Shown: piece after piece, positions 23,960 through 42,766 of the stretch | Numbering within the stretch: position 1 is the first letter of the stretch | Layout: each line of letters begins with the position of its first letter | From: Paramacrobiotus metropolitanus | Lineage: Eukaryota; Tardigrada; Eutardigrada; Parachela; Macrobiotidae | Reading direction: 5' to 3' | Assembly (NCBI RefSeq): GCF_019649055.1 | Contig: NW_026570260.1 | Span: 558,001-622,000 of the forward strand | DNA: 64,000 bases | Translations under genes and position numbers: made by a program | Notes under the pieces: model-generated | Seen by the model: only the letters and a program-made list of their open reading frames with translations | What the model was told of the DNA's origin: nothing | The model's database searches: none

Positions 23960-26900
23960 TCAGAAATTGCCCTGAACCAATCCGTCAATGTCGTTCAGGA
24001 GCTCGTCGTACTCCTGCGCATTGAGAAAGGGATGCTGACGATGCAACTGAATGCCCTGCAGATTGTGGGCCATGGGTGGTGGATTGACGGGGCGCGGCGG
24101 CGGCTGCAGTGGGGCCATCTGCTGTTGTTGCAGCTGGCGCAACATGGGCATTGGATTCAAAATAGGCTGTGCAGGCACTGGGTTCAGAATGGGTTGTGCT
24201 GGCGGCATCACGCCGCGCCCATGACCCCCGTCACGCCACACCATATCTACAGGCATGTGGCCCACAAAGACCGGCGGCATCCCCTGGTAAAAAAGCAAGA
24301 AATTATTATTAAGCTACGAGTAAAATGCCGGGAAGAAAGGAAGCCCCATCCCAATAATGATTAACGAACCACACGTGACACATCTAATATCTCTCATCAT
24401 GAAACCCTTCCGCCACATTAACAGCTTCAAGATACCATTAACCACATAAGGCCACCAATAAAATATTTACTGAACTAGGGAAGTGCATCGCTGGTTGTCT
24501 GGCAAAAAAAGGAAGCGAAGCAGGAAACAAATTAGAGAAAACTGTTTAACGCGCCTTTTTTGATTTATTTTTTACTCATACGAGTGTACATTTTACTGGT
24601 TATTTTTTGTGTACTTCAAATACAGTTTTCAAGCTATTAATGCGTGATCGATATAAGTCTTGCTTTCTTGGTCGAAAATTATGTATAATAGTACTAACAC
24701 GGTTAACAGGGTGGACAAGTCCCAGAAGACAAAACAAACCTACGGTACGGTTTCTACCTGATGGTGACGCTGAGGCATGACCGGTTGCGGCGGCATTGGC
24801 ATTCCTAAACCGACCGCGTAATGCGGCATATGCAGCGGCACCTGTGGGAGCGGCGGCGGCATACGCATGAATTCCTGTGCAGGAACCGGAGCATGCACGT
24901 GCAAATTAACTTGAGCATCAGGCGGGCGGAAAGCACGTCCCTCATCCGCGCCCGCGCGTCGTCGTGGCGGAGTAGGACCACGTCGGCGAACCGCAGCTCC
25001 ACGGCCACGAGCTAGACCGGCCAGAGCAATGGCGTGCGCACGCTGAGCACGGACGGCTGCCCGATGAGCTGCGCGTAGATTCATTGGAGGGACGGGGAAG
25101 CCCGGAGGCGCCGGGGCACGGAAAATCGGAAGCATTCCATTGGCATTAGCCGGGTTGAAGCCGTTGGGCTGTTCGTGCAGACGATTGGCGCACGGTACGG
25201 CCTGGTCGCTGAAGTGACGGTATGGGTCTTCAGGCGGCAGGACGGCCAGGCACAGCCAGCAGAAGTACGTGCGACAACCCTTGGACGTACAGATCATCTT
25301 ATTGCAGCCGGACACTTTCTGGATGGGAGTTTTACATTTCGGACACGGTTTGGAGTTCTGAGTGATCCATTCTTCCGACTCTGCGTCCTGGAAGGCGAAT
25401 TTGATGTTCTCAGCACCATACTGCTTGCGCATTTCTTCTCTACGTCGCTCGTCGGCCGCATTCCATTCGTCACGAATCTGCTTTTTTTGCTCTACATGGA
25501 GAAATCCACCGTTTATCCGAAATACTGACTCAACCATTCTGGTCTGCTTTACTATTTCTGGCAGCAAACGTGAAGTAGAAAAAAAGCAGCTCACGATTAA
25601 AAGAACTGACAAATACAAAGAATAACGAAGATCGAAATAAACCTGCCAAATAAAATCATTTCAAATTCCAAAAAGTTGCCAAAAATTCATTTAAAAAAAT
25701 AGCACAAGTTCACAGCTAGAAAAAATTATACTTCGTAATTCAAATTTAGCTTCGACTGCTTTCTCACCGTCTGTCAAACACGGCGTGCCCGGATGCGCCT
25801 TGTTCTTGCAAGTAGCACAAAAATGATAATCACAGGTCAGACACCTGAGTTCCCGCGGCGCATCCGGATGCAGCTCCATGGGCACACTGCACTCTTTGCG
25901 CGGACAACGGACCATCAGCACACTATTATCCACGAACACCTCCGTCGTCAGATCACAGTAGCGTTGGAATGTCTTATGGTCAACCAATGTGCGCAACTAA
26001 AACAACAACAAGCTAGTCAATACAAAAGCAGGCTAACTAACCTAACGGCAGCTCACCAGTGTCACATCCACTTTACTTTTGCAGTCTTTGGCTAAACAGG
26101 TCAGATCCAACACTGCATCCTGGATTTTGATTGTCAGATCCTGTGCCACACATCGGCGACAGAAATAATGCCCACATCCGGAGAAGATCAGCGCTGCCAT
26201 CACCGGGCGATGATCAAAACAGATATCGCAGTCAAACGTGCGACGAGCATCCAGCCCCGCCGCCTGGCAAGCCTCCACTTTGGCCGCATGACTGCGGAAT
26301 ACCTGCAGCATGCTGCGCGGCTCGTGAAAGACAATGTGATAAGGCTGCTTGTTGGGAACGAGGGGCGACACGTAATACAGACGACGCCGATTCATAATGG
26401 AAAGGAACTTAATCGACTTGCGTTCCAGCCAATCAATTGCTTTGAGAACGGAGAAATTATGCTTGACATAATGGCGTTGCATTTCCGCGATCAGACGTCT
26501 CATCTGAAATTCGAAAACAACAGTTTTCAGAAGGATTTCGTGATACCTATTGCAGCCAGATAATAACTGATAATTATTATTGAAACATAATTAGTGGCCA
26601 TGAATATCCGTGAAGTTTATATTCCGAATAAACCGCGCCAATGCTTAATGTTTATCGCCACCACAAACTCAAGCACGAAGTTGATCCGTGTTTGCCAGCA
26701 AGTGGAGAATCTATATCTAATACTGATAATGCATTAATTATTTCTAATAATGATAATTTCTAATATATATCATGCACTGATTTTTAATGTTTTGATCATC
26801 CTTATTTCACAAGAACTTAATAGAATTATTACTAGTAATAAGTAAATAAAGGTACATCCTTACATGGTCTTTGAGCAGCCACGAGCAGTTAAGAATGAAC

Positions 26901-27705
26901 TTGGCACTGTACACTGCGAAGCCCGCAAACTCCACGCGCAGTCGAATTGGTGGGAAGACTTTAAAGCCATGCCCATTCTCCACCTCTCCCATATCGTCCT
27001 CAAACTGTTCGACCGCGAATAAATGGAAGGAATCTTCGGGATTGTCGTGGCGGTTCAGTACGGGCATAAGGCACAGCGAGAAGGCCACGGCCACTTCCTG
27101 TCCCTCCACCGTCTTGTTGAACACCTTGAAGCCCCATCCGTTGTCTTCCTCGCCGTACTCTTCCAACAGCTGCTTCACCTGTTCGCTGCGATGCTGCAGG
27201 ATCGGCAGGGAGATGTGGGTGGAGCGGGACAGAGGAGACAGGGGGTCCTCGATCGTCAGGCTCAAGGGCGACAAATCCAGCTGGTCCTGATCGGAGGATA
27301 AGGGTCGTTTCTTGGATGGGGCGTCATCTTTCGGCGGGACTGATAAGCCCACCACGGCTTTCCGAGGCACGGATGGACCCGGAGATACTGCAAATCAGCA
27401 AAAAAACATACAGTTAAGATTCAAGAGAGTTAATTTAACGCTCCATATTAATGCGGCACTATTTACTGAAATGTAATTTAAAATTTAAATGGGTAAGAAA
27501 TGTCTAAAATACTCTTCAATTTTCTCCAGGAAGGCAAGTGAACTTCGTTTATCTTTCACTCTCATTTGTGCAGAATACAAATCTTATTAACGCAAATACC
27601 TATGATGATGGAATCGTTGTCGTCCATTGTATTTTTTGGAGCATCATCATCCGAATCGGAATCCAGAGTGATCTCGTCCACAACACGTCGATTTACAGCT
27701 GCCAT
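23960..27705 (-). CDS. RNF14-type RBR E3 ubiquitin ligase with long C-terminal extension, 6 exons, 787 aa
   Basis: Exons are 27705-27600, 27387-26864, 26503-26057, 25996-25768, 25491-24758 and 24283-23960; all phases agree. An acidic N-terminus (EITLDSDSDDD) is followed by a divergent RWD domain (about 85-260). RING1 is at about 301-355 (CDICFDHRP, CGHYFCRRC), IBR at about 375-435 (CPRKECSVP, CDYHFCATC) and RING2 at about 484-525 (CPKCKTPIQKVSGCNKMIC). The RING2 Cys in GCNKM, near 498, is the residue that carries ubiquitin in this class. DPYRHFSDQAVPCANRL after RING2 is typical of RNF14. Human RNF14 ends soon after that point; here more than 230 further residues follow, rich in Pro, Arg, Ala and Met. 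RNF14 family ligases act in ribosome-associated quality control. An alternative stop exists in intron 5 (24740), which would give a shorter form without the last exon. Confidence 0.88.
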
Positions 27706-29284
27706 TTTTCAGCACGACCCAGGTACAATAATAATATAATGCCACTTGAATTGAGAGCTACGGTGCAATCCGGGCAAACGATAAAATCGTCGAAATACTC
27801 GAAGGTCTTCGAAACCTGCAAGTAATCAAATATCTAAAATAACGTACGTCGTGCATTCTTTCCATCCACACTCGATAACAAAAACACACCCAACAAAAGC
27901 TATACAGTTTATCTTCGACTTTTAATCGGGAAGTCGTGCGAGATTGAGCGTCAACAAGCTGTGTTGATAGAACGATAAGGAGCAATCGGAATCAGCATGC
28001 ACGCAGACGCTATCAGCCCTACCGTCGCTCGACGTTCACAAATTTCATAGAAAGACATTTTCCGGTATTTGCCAGATTATTAATAATGATGGATAATCCA
28101 TGTAAATTGCAAAATCGTGTAGCAAGTACTGCGTTAATTATCGTTAGAAACGGAGGGCAACTGTATTGTCGAAAAGTGAAAAACCAACTAAGCACAGGTT
28201 AAAATAAGCGCGATCTGCAGAATTCCTGCATGCCCTCGCTAGCTTTAGATTGACTAGCTAAAACTACTGTAAGTAGCTTTAGATTGACTGCTACTGCTAC
28301 CGGGACACAGCCGGTGAGCCACGTATTGCAACGCTCCTAGGCAATAATCAGGATTCTAAACATATAAAGTAGTTTGCCAACTGTTCAAATAATCGTTTGC
28401 CCTGCAAAACTCACCTTAAAATTTACAGCAAAAAATTGTGATTGTGTGCGGAGAATGCGAGGAAAAGCGGCAAAATTAAAAGATCAACAAAATTCGACAA
28501 AAAACGGTTGTTCGAACGAACGATTCAGTTAAAAACTTAAACCGTTAAGTAAAAAATCGGTGCGTATTAACAGCCATATGAATAATCCGACAAAAAATTA
28601 CATGCCAGCGAAATATCAACTGATAAAACAGGAACTCGATCAACGAAAATTATGACAAAATCCATTTAAAAGCAAGAAATAACTGCGAAATTCGAAAAAT
28701 AAAATTACAAAAATGCAGAATTTAAAATGGGACAGTGGTGCCAGAAAGACTGACAAAGAACGCGTTTGTGCATGTACCGATTGACGGCTGTTGTTTACGT
28801 TCGGTTCACTTGTCAGCCAATCGTATCTCACCATTCGTTCAGACAGAACGCCTTGAGGTGTGACCAAAAGCGGCAACATTTTTGAGGAAAACAACAAAAA
28901 ACCCAAATAGGTAAATAAAGTAAGAAACAAGTGTGCAGGTTTTTTGAAAGGGCAAATTTTTATTTTAATCCACGAGGCCCAGTGGCATTATTATTGTGAC
29001 CCTCTTGCAGCTAATAACAGAGGAGATGGAATTAGAATTTTAAGCACAAGTTAAAAGTTATAACGTAAAGTCAGCCAACACTTTCGCGTAAATTTCACCG
29101 CTTTTAATACTATTTCTTTTATTTTTCGCAACAGAGGCCCACTCTAAAACTGACAAAATTTTAAACCGTGGCAAACAGAATGAACAGAGTAGCGAATCTG
29201 TGAATTCCAAATCCTGATATCACAAAATTATAACAATTCATGCAAGTAGAACCGTTGATGCAACCAAAAGCCGCAAACCAGAGA
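27706..29284. other. Intergenic region
   Basis: AT-rich with no supported ORF. A 15-nt direct repeat (AGCTTTAGATTGACT) lies at 28241-28255 and 28275-28289. The left part should be the promoter of the RBR ligase gene and the right end the 3' UTR of TRAPPC2. Confidence 0.5.
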
Positions 29285-30279
29285 TCACAAATTAAGAAGA
29301 TGCTTCTTGACCAACTGCTGGAATTTTTCACGGAATGCTCTGGATGTGATTTCGGAATCCAACTCGTAAAACGGATTCAGAATCATCTGCAAAGCGAAAA
29401 CCAAAGTCCGAAAACTGAACAATTCGATTAGCGGTGTTCGCAATTATTTCCCAGAGGCTATTCACGTTTTGCGCATGCTGCAATGTACGTTAGTTAAGTA
29501 CTTATCACTTCAATGAAAACATCCCCGATTTTAATGTGATAAGATTATAAGAAACAAGGGGAGTCGGACGGCAGTCAGAAAACAGAAAGCAAAAGTTTCC
29601 GAAATAAAACTATGCGAGCGTCAGCGTTTGTACCTTCATATAGATTTCGTAAACGGCATAGAAGAAGTTGCGGATAATGTCCGACTCCTCTTTGCGCAGC
29701 GCCGACTGGCTCTCTTCGCGGTTGGGATGGAGAAGGACGAACTTGACCAGACTGCAGGTGACGAAGGCCGACACGCTCCACTCGTTGAAGCGGTCGATGT
29801 TCTTGAAAAACATCTGGCTGCCTTGCGCGCTCGCTAGACTGGCGTCCACGGCGTCCAGCGCGGCATGCGCGATGAACTGGCACAGATGGCGGTAGTCCTC
29901 GCGCTGCGCAGGCAAATAAACCAAATTAATAATATTAAACAGTAAACGCCGTTCTTTCATATGAAAATGTACCACAACTATACAACGGTGTAACACTGTA
30001 ACCTCACAAAAAGGCACAGAGTGCAGACTTACGAAAACCCCAAAAAAATTTCTTATACTCGTGTTCTACATGTCCTATGGGCTATGTAACTATGTTCATT
30101 TAGAAATCACAATTTCACACATTATTCATAGCTCAGAGCTGTTTACTTTACAACCTGTTTTACGGTTTTACCGGAATTCCCATGCTGTCATCCTGTTTCA
30201 AAGCTTCGAACTCAAACAGCGGTTGATCACGATGGCCAATTATCACGAAGTACAGGCGGTTCAACTGCGAGGAACTCAT
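29285..30279 (-). CDS. TRAPPC2: Trafficking protein particle complex subunit 2 (sedlin), 3 exons, 159 aa
   Basis: Exons are 30279-30172, 29903-29634 and 29386-29285, both junctions in phase 0, giving 160 codons with stop. The longin-fold signature is clear in order: YFVIIGHRDQPLFEFE, then DYRHLCQFIAHAALD, FNEWSVSAFVT, FFYAVYEIYMK and ILNPFYELDSEITSRAF. The protein is slightly longer than the 140-aa human form, mainly in two loops (ALKQDDSMGIP and ESQSALRKEES). TRAPPC2 is a core subunit of the TRAPP complexes that act as tethers and Rab exchange factors in ER-to-Golgi traffic. The gene is divergent from kinesin heavy chain, 1.18 kb away. Confidence 0.95.
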
Positions 30280-31460
30280 TCCTTACGGTTGAACTGATAT
30301 CAGATATAAGAATAATTATTAATTTTAACGATTAAGATCGATCTATTCGATCACGAAGTATTTACGGCAACTCGTTGTAACTTGCAACATATAAAACTAA
30401 TAAAGTTGCAGAAAGTTAAAAACAGGAACTTCGATCTGTAATTTATAATTAAGCGTTCAGTAATCCACAGACCGCATCAGTGGAGTGGTAGCAGCGAATC
30501 GAGGGACGAGTAGATTAACGATTATCATTTATTTCACTTAATTATTTCAAATTTCAAACCAATTTAAATTTCAAATCAGTGCTGAGTACTCAAAAGGTAC
30601 AGCGAATCATCCGATAGACTGGATAGACTGAGAGCGATACAGATCATACCGTGACACGTAATTATGTAAGTACTGTAAGTACAAAACTATAGTACAGTAT
30701 ACATTCCATCATTAATTGCGCCTACCGTTTTATAAATGAGAACTTCAGAATTTAAAAAGATCAGGATTCAAAAATAAAATTTAAACAAAAATTCAATCGT
30801 AAGTAATCGGTAAGATCTGAAGTCCAGCTGTACCAATAACAATGTGTTGTACAGTACAGTCACCAACTTGTTTTGGTTTGCGTTTGCAAATTTGGAATTT
30901 TGGATTCATTTAAAACGCTAAAATAGTGCGCCCGCGATATGTCTCTGTCTGCGCAGTACTTCGAATTACATAGTGGACAGAGACAAACCTGCAGTGGTAC
31001 GATTGATTGAACAATCACGCCATCTATCGCAGTCTGCCAATCTGCGGCATACCCGCCCTCCCTCATGTGTATCTATCGAACGTGCGCTGCAGTGCTGCTG
31101 CTTGGCCCAACGCTGAATCCTGATAGACTATTTTCGCTGTTTTGACGGTTTGTGTGATTGACGTTGTTGAACTTCGGAGCAGGACCCCGTTTCACTTCTT
31201 TACTGATAAAAGTTGGACAGCTTACGTCGCGGTTTTCAGCAGGATCTGCGTAGGGAAGAATCTCCCACCCCGCCATACCTTTTCACTCCCTGGATATGCG
31301 CAGGACGTGTTAGAACGCGAAGTTTGCCCAGGCGTTGGCTTTTTGCTTGAGACACTACTGTCAGCTTTCATTTTGTCAACTTTCGTGAGTGCCGCCATTC
31401 TGTGTCATATGTAATCTGGGGAGCGTAATTGCATCCGTGTTGTGACTCCCGTTGACCGTC
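30280..31460. other. Divergent promoter region of TRAPPC2 and kinesin
   Basis: No supported coding ORF. The open frame at 31142-31414 (+) lies just upstream of the kinesin start, in what is probably its 5' UTR. Words built on GTACAGTA are frequent around 30660-30860. Confidence 0.5.
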
Positions 31461-38850
<7,390 letters not shown>

Positions 38851-39394
38851 GGGCGCATCTGGGGGTGGGAGGGGCGGTCATGTTGATCTGATCACGCAAA
38901 GTTGGCTTTATTTATGGCAGGCTATTATTTTGTCCGTTTATGGTTCCTCGAAACCCATCTTGTCTATCTTAGCAGATGGTGCTTTTTTCTACACGCTTTT
39001 TAAATTTTATCTGTATTCATGTCAGACCGTTTCTTGTCTGTTGAGCGTCATCCGCGTTTTCTTATTGGATGCGTCTTTGTTTACTATTGGTATATTAGTT
39101 TTCCGGGATGTCATCGGTGAGATGATGGCGCGCTGGTTGTTTTTCGCTGTGATAGTGATGTTTTCATCAGCGGGCAGTAAAGTGGATTTTAACACCAATA
39201 CGTTTCTGAGTGTGACAACTGACAAGAAAACAACAAAAACAACCCAAAAACAATATATTAATATGCCATAAAATGAATTAAAATTCGCTATACACAAAAA
39301 TCACAACCTAAGACGATAAAAAATTATATATAATTATCGAAAATAAAAATAAAATTAACTACGGTTAAAAAGGAAGCCCGTATCCGACTGAAAC
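38851..39394. other. Convergent 3' spacer
   Basis: It lies between kinesin (+) and family member A (-) and should hold both 3' UTRs. An ORF at 38930-39271 (+) encodes hydrophobic stretches but starts within the kinesin 3' UTR and has no other support. Confidence 0.5.
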
Positions 39395-42075
39395 TTATAA
39401 AATTGTACATCCTTCCCCACTATCCGTCCGTCGTGTGTAATCCTGTAACTGCATATCTTCCACCGTTGCTCGTTCCGGTACAATCCCATCGGTGTAAATC
39501 CGGTACAGATACACAAAGCGTTCATCGTCCCGCTTCGTGGAGCTACTGTTGCTTGAACGCGTCTGATGCGTGTCGTTCCAGGTATGCATGGCATCGAAGC
39601 CGTACACGGACTCACCGCCGCCGGCGATGCGCATTACCAGCGTCTCCGCCGAGACGACCCGTGCCCCGGCCGCTTTAACCCAAACATCTACCCGCTGACG
39701 GCACGAATCCTGTGATTCAAAAGCCCCGTCCTCACAACATCCCGGCTCCACACTCATTCCGGGAACAACGAGTTTACTGCCCAACTGGATGGTCGAACGG
39801 GAGATGGGCCCGTCGGCCGGATTCTCCACAATGTAGCCCACACGCAGATACCTAAACAGCATCAACTATCGACGAAACCCGCTTCTTTAACAGTTGATTT
39901 CTATCCTACCGAAGATAATTGAGGTGCTTTTTGTTCTCGTGATACGTCATATCCTTGGTATCGATGCCTTTGTTGTAGCTCCAACGGAACATTACAGTCT
40001 GAACGTTAACCGGCCGGTAATTGGGCGGCACCGACAGCAGCCACTGTCGGACACGCTGCATCACCGTCGGGAAGGTCTCCATGCGAGGATTGGAAAAAGC
40101 GCCGCCTTGATCCAACATGGCTGGCACAAAATCAGCCAAACCCACTTCCGCGTGCTGAACCGGGCCCATAATGTAAAAGATGCGGATGAGATTGACGAAA
40201 GTCTCGCGCGCCGACCCCCGCTCCGTCCAGATGGTGCGATCCGGATCCAGCCCTGCACAAAAATAGCAATTAATATAGTTGCCAAGAATTCCTCCGGTGT
40301 CAATTTTGCAATGGAAACACAGTATATGAACAAGGCAGTTAGTTACCGCTGCTGCCCCATTTGATAGGTTGTGTCTCGACCGTGATGACTCGGCCTTGGA
40401 AGGGAATGCTGTTGATGCGGTGCACTACGCCGTCCAGCCGCTCCACCTGGTCGCCGCGGATTTCCGGAAGAACGTTCCGGTAGCCGATCTGCTCAACGAC
40501 CGGCGGGCCAGACGCAGGAGGGCGGAGCTGCGCCCAGAGCCTCAGGCCTCGAATGTAACGATTGTTGGCTTCACCTGTCAAAAGAAACTGACGCTGCTCA
40601 GCATTCATGCCTTGTTGCAAACAACTGTCTGACCCTTTTCGACATTTAGCTATAGAAAAAGATTCAGGCTGAAATATGCAGGCAACGATATCTGCTGTTT
40701 TCACTTTGTTCTGTTGTAGTCACAAATCTCAGGATCGTACTTACATGACTGCATTAAATTCCTTGCAACTGCAGAAGAAACGTAGTCGTATTGTTAGTTT
40801 GCCCTGCTTTTGTTAACCTTTTGCAAGCTAATTATAAAACGATACTTTCTGGAAGTGATCTGTCCAAAAATCGATGAGATATAAAAAGTTAATGGCATAG
40901 TACTGTAATTAAAAGATAGACCTCAAAGTTAATGAAAATGTTGATCCTGTCATCATTCCTGTGTGCTTTTGTGCAGGTGTGTACCATTTGAAGAAACATC
41001 CCATTTTTATCTTTTGTACCTTTTTGCTGCGAGTAATATTTAACAAAAGCACCGATGGTGCATCCTCTGCGTGCTGTGCGAGATGACATCACCTCCTCCA
41101 CCAAACAGCAGTGAAGCCGGCTCTATTCAAGTCCCGCTGACGTCATACTGTTCGCCAATCAGCGACTGGTCACAGCTCTCAACGCTATCAATATCTGACG
41201 TCAGAGCGATCACTGATCTCCATACAATCGAACGTTCTGAACTTCTAATCTATCTACCTTTATTAATATTACTACTTTTTTAATTTTTGAAATTACTTTT
41301 CGAAATACTTGTGCGGTTTTGTACCTAACATTCGTCATAACGGATAACATACAGTACTGTTTATTGTTCAATACAATATTTACTGCAAGTTAATCAAACA
41401 GCTATGTACATGTACTAGTTGCTACCGTGCTACATACTGAAAATTACGACATTAATTTAGACAAAAAGGGTAAAAATACAGTATATATATATATGTACAG
41501 TATATATATTTATCTCCATCACAAATGAAAACTACAGAAGTTTGCTACAAACTGGCATCAAAATAAAATGTGCTGTACTCGTGATGCAGTGTGCGTTACG
41601 AGCCGGAACGATGGGATAAATTCTTGCTAAACGATGAAAAATCAGTACTTATTCCTATCAGTCTCGCTGCATTCTACGAGTTCCCCGCTGCATTCTACGA
41701 GTAGTCTAGAGACTCTAGACTCAAACTTTGCAGCTGACACAGTCATAAGTATTCTACCATACCGTATGCCGTGAAGACGGATCCCACCGTGTCGATGTTG
41801 CGTCCGCGGTCGAAGGCCCGAAACTCCACGCTCTCGCATGTGCTGACGGTCCAGTGGGGGTTTTGGCGAAGGAAGGCGTTGGCGCGATCCACGAGCAGGC
41901 TGAAGGACTCGTACTCGGGACGGTTGGAAGGGCCGTCTTCGGCCGTCATGCGCGGCAGAAAATCCATCGCTTGCAGACCGATGCCCGTCAACGGCTTCGC
42001 CGGCCCCGATCCTGATGCTTCCCCGTAGTCTGGTGGGGCGTCGGAATACGCGGGAGGAGCACGAGCATGCATCAT
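39395..42075 (-). CDS. Tandem-family member A, PPxY protein of unknown function, 4 exons, 446 aa
   Basis: Exons are 42075-41763, 40574-40347, 40252-39910 and 39851-39395, with junction phases 1, 1, 2. The N-terminus is Pro/Tyr-rich with two PPxY motifs (PPAY, PPDY), followed by the family blocks GLQAMDFLPRM, STCESVEF, NNRYIRGLRLW, VITVETQPIKWGS, DPDRTIWTER, ETFPTVMQRVRQWLLSVPP, VNVQTVMFRW, YHENKKHLNYLR, SRSTIQLGSKL, GGGESVYGFDAMHTWND and RIYTDGIVPE. There is no signal peptide or membrane segment, so it is probably cytosolic. I do not recognise the fold or family. PPxY motifs usually bind WW domains, such as those of Nedd4-type ligases. Intron 1 (1,188 nt) is much longer than in B to E and holds no supported gene. 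It is divergent from B. Confidence 0.8.
41479..41510. repeat. TA-rich simple repeat in intron 1 of member A
   Basis: Two runs of alternating TA are separated by a GTACAG word. It is a short microsatellite within the long first intron. Confidence 0.6.
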
Positions 42076-42766
42076 CCTTACGGGCTTTGGTCAAACCGTC
42101 AAAAGTGTTCAGACAGGTAGATATGTGATCCTTATCGCGTGGATGCCCCTATGCTCGCTTTGGATGTTGGTTGAACTTGGTTCTATACGATGCAGAAAAA
42201 AATTGCAACAATTCCGGTGCAACTGATGATTCAAATGCTCCTCAGACTACGAGGAAGTATGCATCATGGGTGCTTGGAAAAGGGAGGAAGAATGGGAGCG
42301 ATTTGCGTCAGTGCAATTTATGATTCAAATGAAATTCATGAAAATGACAACATACGTATTACGTGATAGAGTGCGCCCGCATTCTGTATAGTAACTGGCG
42401 CTTAAGAGCGGTCGCTAACGCAATAGGATTATGGAATCGGAAATCACATACGGTTAGAATTTAGATTGTTAGTAAGTTAAGTCATGAACGCGAACTTTTT
42501 GCCACTTTTATGATTTTATCCTTGGTTTTACCATTTTTTGGTAGCCATGGTTAATTTCAACCGAGCTCCCTAATAGTCTAAGTGAAGTGATCAATTCCAA
42601 TCATTTCAATATGATTTCATCTTCCTAAGGATAGGTGCGAATTTACGAGGAACAACTCTACAACCCACACTCCCCAGCGCTAATTCTCATTTCTGTCTCT
42701 GACGCGAGTTTCGATAATCTTGCGCGCTCAGCTTGTGGAGTGAACCGATCGCACATCGACGCGGCC
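42076..42766. promoter_or_regulatory. Shared divergent promoter region of members A and B
   Basis: The start codons of A and B are 691 nt apart on opposite strands, with no supported ORF between them. Both promoters must lie here. I see no clear TATA box or operator-like repeat. The frame open upstream of the B start has no ATG. Confidence 0.5.

Noticed and set aside
31142-31414. 90-codon ORF just upstream of kinesin
   Set aside because: Position fits the kinesin 5' UTR. It ends before the kinesin ATG and carries no domain.
38930-39271. 113-codon hydrophobic ORF after kinesin
   Set aside because: It lies in the expected kinesin 3' UTR in T-rich DNA, where hydrophobic codons are expected.
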